Origin: Clostridia bacterium | Lineage (GTDB): Bacteria > Bacillota > Clostridia > DUPQ01 | Reading direction: 5' to 3' | Assembly (NCBI GenBank): GCA_016935835.1 | Contig: JAFGQE010000009.1 | Location: 1-51,085 of the forward strand | DNA length: 51,085 nt | Shown here: positions 48,347-51,085 of the stretch, piece by piece | Position numbering within the stretch: the first letter of the stretch is position 1 | Layout: each line of letters begins with the position of its first letter | The notes under the pieces: model-generated | Told to the model about the DNA's origin: nothing | The model's input: the letters and a program-made list of their open reading frames with translations, nothing else | The model's database searches: none | Program-made: the position numbers and the translations under genes

Positions 48347-50062
48347 ATGAATATGAACAGGATTCAATTGGCAAAGGCGGCAAGGGGAGGCATGAAGGCC
48401 GACCTGGTGCTTAAGAATTGCTCGATAATAAATGTTTTCACTGGGAAAATTGAATCCGGGGACATTGCGCTTTATGACGGCTGCATTGCGGGAATAGGCG
48501 AATATAATGGCAAGACGGAAGTTGACATAAAGGGGAAATATGTTTGCCCGGGTTTCATTGACGGTCACGTCCATATCGAATCCTCCATGCTGACTCCGCC
48601 GCAATTTGCAAAATCAGTGATACCAAAGGGAACCACCACGGTAATCGCGGACCCCCATGAAATTGCCAATGTATGCGGGGCGGCCGGAATCGAGTTCATG
48701 CTTGACAGCAGCAAGGGACTTCCGCTTGATGTGTTCATAATGCTTCCCTCGTGCGTACCGTCGACGGAATTTGAAAACTCCGGGGCCGATTTATCAGCGG
48801 ACAGCCTTGCCCCGTTGATGGACAGGGACAGGGTGCTTGGCCTGGGAGAGATGATGAACTACCCGGGGGTGCTCTCGGGGAACAAGAAAGTCTACGAAAA
48901 GCTTGAACTGGCGGGGGGCAGGCGGATAGACGGCCATGCACCGGATATCGGCGGAAAGGAACTGAATGCATACATAGCAGCCGGAATAAAGACTGACCAC
49001 GAATGCACACGTGTGGATGAAATGCTTGAGAAAGTAAGCCGGGGAATGTATGTTCACATACGCGAGGGCTCGGCCACAAGAAATCTCGGGGTGCTTATAA
49101 ATGGCGTGGATAAAAACAATCTGAGAAGACTCATGTTTTGCACGGATGACAAACACCCAAGGGACATAAAAAGGGAAGGCCATATCAATTACAATGTCAG
49201 GTCCGCGGTTGCAGGCGGGATAGACCCGGTTGATGCAATCATCATGGCGACGCTGAACACTGCCGAATGCTATGGCCTTGGGGACAGGGGGGCCGTGGCG
49301 CCCGGGTATATCGCAGACCTTCTCGTCATAGAGAATCTTGAGAATATGGCAGTGGGCAAAGTTTATAAAAAAGGAAAGCTTGTCGCCGAGGACGACATGG
49401 CGCTTTTCGAACCAAAGGCAAGAAAAGACCCGCGGGTCCTTAATACGGTGAAGCTTCCCGAAGACAAGCCTTTGAGGCTTGACCTGAACCTGAAATCCGA
49501 TGTCGTCAAGGTAATACAGATAGTCAAGGATAATGTTGTTACAAAAAAAGTAATAAGAAAAGTAGATACTGTGAAAGGAATATACAAAAATAATGCCAAG
49601 CTGGACATACTCAAGCTTGCGGTAATTGAAAGACACAAAAGAACTGGCAACATAGGCCTGGGCCTGGTGGAGGGATATGGGTTGAAAAACGGGGCGGTGG
49701 GCCTTACCATAGCACATGATTCGCATAATATAATCGTAATAGGGGATAACGATGCGGACATGCTTGCTGCGGTCGAGGAATTGAGGAAATGCGACGGGGG
49801 GATCACCATATGCTCTGGCGGCAAGGTTCTTGAGACCCTGAGACTTGAGGTCGCGGGACTGATGACTGATTCCCCGATAGATGAAGTAGAGGACAAAATA
49901 GATGGAATGACCCGGATCGCCTGGGGAATGGGGGTGAACGGGGGAATTGACCCGTTCATCACGCTTTCATTCCTTGCCCTTCCGGTTATTCCCGAAATCA
50001 AGCTGACGGACCGGGGTTTGTTCGACATAACGACTTTCGGCTTTGTCAGCACCGAAGAATAA
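48347..50062 (+). CDS. ade: Adenine deaminase
   Basis: GKYVCPGFIDGHVHIESSMLTPPQFAKSVIPKGTTTVIADPHEIANVCG, HAPDIGGKELNAYIAAGIKTDHECT, FCTDDKHP. Confidence 0.95.
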   Translation: MNMNRIQLAKAARGGMKADLVLKNCSIINVFTGKIESGDIALYDGCIAGIGEYNGKTEVDIKGKYVCPGFIDGHVHIESSMLTPPQFAKSVIPKGTTTVIADPHEIANVCGAAGIEFMLDSSKGLPLDVFIMLPSCVPSTEFENSGADLSADSLAPLMDRDRVLGLGEMMNYPGVLSGNKKVYEKLELAGGRRIDGHAPDIGGKELNAYIAAGIKTDHECTRVDEMLEKVSRGMYVHIREGSATRNLGVLINGVDKNNLRRLMFCTDDKHPRDIKREGHINYNVRSAVAGGIDPVDAIIMATLNTAECYGLGDRGAVAPGYIADLLVIENLENMAVGKVYKKGKLVAEDDMALFEPKARKDPRVLNTVKLPEDKPLRLDLNLKSDVVKVIQIVKDNVVTKKVIRKVDTVKGIYKNNAKLDILKLAVIERHKRTGNIGLGLVEGYGLKNGAVGLTIAHDSHNIIVIGDNDADMLAAVEELRKCDGGITICSGGKVLETLRLEVAGLMTDSPIDEVEDKIDGMTRIAWGMGVNGGIDPFITLSFLALPVIPEIKLTDRGLFDITTFGFVSTEE

Positions 50063-50095
50063 TCAAACAGTTGCCCTGGGCAATTGTTTGATTAT
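50059..50095. repeat. Dispersed stem-loop repeat, copy 2 (17 bp arms with one G-T, 3 nt loop)
   Basis: ATAATCAAACAGTTGCC-CTG-GGCAATTGTTTGATTAT; includes the ade stop codon. Confidence 0.85.
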
Positions 50096-50116
50096 GCCGG
50101 ATAGTTATGCTAATAT
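50088..50116 (+). promoter_or_regulatory. Candidate promoter TTGATT-17-TAATAT for the threonine-synthase-like gene
   Basis: TTGATT 50088-50093, TAATAT 50111-50116. Confidence 0.5.
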
Positions 50117-50149
50117 TTAGTCAGGCTTAATATGTTTAGTAAAGCTAAA
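50113..50149. promoter_or_regulatory. Two adjacent TTTAG-N5-CTAAA-type operator candidates
   Basis: ATATTTAG-TCAGG-CTTAATAT (50113-50133, one mismatch) and TTTAG-TAAAG-CTAAA (50135-50149). Confidence 0.6.
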
Positions 50150-50162
50150 GGATGGCGCTTAT

Positions 50163-51085
50163 ATGTCCAATGTTTCAGGGTATGAGTGCACTGTATGCGC
50201 AAGGCAATACAGCGCAGGGAATAATCTCCTTACCTGCCCGGTATGCGGCGAGACAGGCATTCTTGAAATAATGTATGACTATTCTTCCCTTGGCCGGGTC
50301 ATGACAAGGAAATTCCTGGAGGGAAACCGGGATTATTCCATGTGGAGATACAAGGCCGCCATTTCCCTGGATCCCGGCGACACGCACAGGCATCTCAGGG
50401 TTGGCTGGACACCGCTTTACAAGTCAAACAGACTTGCGTCCGATCTATGCATCAAGGAACTATATATAAAAGATGAAGGAGTGAATCCGACTGCATCGCT
50501 AAAGGACAGGGCGTCGGCTGTTGCGGCCGCCGGCGCTCTTGCCGAGGGAAATGATACGGTTGCATGCAGTTCGACGGGCAATGCAGCCTCGTCGCTTGCA
50601 GGGAATGCCGCAAGGCTGGGATTGAAGTCCATGATTTTCGTACCGGAACGGGCTCCGCAGGGAAAGCTCGCGCAGCTGCTTGTTTTCGGAGCAAGGGTGA
50701 TTGCGGTCAAGGGGAATTACAGACAGACATTCGAATTATCGTCAAAAGCGATAGAGAAATGGGGATGGTACAACAGAAATGCAGCGATCAATCCGCATCT
50801 GGTCGAAGGAAAGAAAACGGCCGCAATGGAAATCGCGGAGCAGCTCGGTTGGAAGGTCCCCGACTGGGTGGCGGTTTCCGTAGGCGACGGATGTACCATC
50901 GCAGGAGTTTACAAAGGGTTTTTCGATCTGATGAACATAGGTCTGATTGATAGGATCCCAAGGCTCCTGGGCGTCCAGTCCGATGGTTGCAGTCCTTTTG
51001 TAACTGCGCATTTGACTAATAAACCGATGGAACCTGCAAAGGAAAACACAATCGCAGACAGCATATCGGTCGGCATTCCCAGAAA
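50163..51085 (+). CDS. Threonine synthase-like PLP enzyme, 3'-truncated by window end
   Basis: ATG at 50163, frame open to window end: MSNVSGYECTVCARQYSAGNNLLTCPVCGETGILEIMYDY ... VGWTPLYKS ... DEGVNPTASLKDRAS ... CSSTGNAASSLAG. Absent from the ORF track because it has no stop codon in the window. Confidence 0.85.
   Translation, partial: MSNVSGYECTVCARQYSAGNNLLTCPVCGETGILEIMYDYSSLGRVMTRKFLEGNRDYSMWRYKAAISLDPGDTHRHLRVGWTPLYKSNRLASDLCIKELYIKDEGVNPTASLKDRASAVAAAGALAEGNDTVACSSTGNAASSLAGNAARLGLKSMIFVPERAPQGKLAQLLVFGARVIAVKGNYRQTFELSSKAIEKWGWYNRNAAINPHLVEGKKTAAMEIAEQLGWKVPDWVAVSVGDGCTIAGVYKGFFDLMNIGLIDRIPRLLGVQSDGCSPFVTAHLTNKPMEPAKENTIADSISVGIPR

Noticed and set aside
48794-49726. 310-aa minus-strand ORF antisense to adenine deaminase
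   Set aside because: Shadow ORF of a strongly conserved gene; no motif in the translation.
1-51085. CRISPR arrays, tRNA/rRNA, insertion sequences, prophage or toxin-antitoxin modules
   Set aside because: No periodic repeat-spacer pattern, no cloverleaf or rRNA signature, and no transposase/integrase motifs seen in the listed ORFs.

Overview
The window is a roughly 51 kb, gene-dense, mostly plus-strand segment of a bacterial genome. The GAACATATGTTC-type SOS box and the overall gene style suggest a Firmicutes/Clostridia-like organism (inference). I see no rRNA, tRNA, CRISPR array, transposase or phage genes. Left to right it holds: a truncated hypothetical gene; an orphan TrpB2-type tryptophan synthase beta gene; an ABC transporter; a minus-strand SOS operon (Y-family polymerase plus HMCES/YedK-like peptidase); a UroD-family gene; a ROK/SIS/KDPG-aldolase/KDG-kinase operon; a beta-propeller protein and an unusual membrane acyltransferase; a two-component system with a small secreted repeat protein; a metallophosphoesterase; a class II ribonucleotide reductase; a second UroD-family gene; PrsW; a Gfo/Idh oxidoreductase; an AmmeMemoRadiSam module; ilvN-ilvC-leuA-cimA; and a ~15.5 kb tightly packed cluster (34.5-50.1 kb). 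That cluster encodes two complete molybdenum hydroxylases with MocA- and XdhC-like maturation factors, a THEP1-like NTPase, a hydantoinase-like and an SsnA-like amidohydrolase, a PreA-like dehydrogenase, an XRE-cupin regulator and adenine deaminase. The last gene, threonine-synthase-like, is cut by the window end. The most interesting non-coding signals are: (1) a pseudo-palindrome TTTAG-N5-CTAAA at promoters on both edges of the Mo-hydroxylase cluster, suggesting an undescribed regulon; (2) a dispersed stem-loop (TCAAACAGTTGCC-nTG-GGCAAyTGTTTGA) with two strong copies 42 kb apart and one degenerate copy; (3) a foldable 5' UTR ahead of the Mo cluster; (4) tandem NrdR-like boxes at nrdJ; (5) a LexA/DinR box at the polymerase promoter; (6) an 11-bp-phased direct repeat ahead of the response regulator. 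All functional names come from reading protein motifs by eye; no database search was run.
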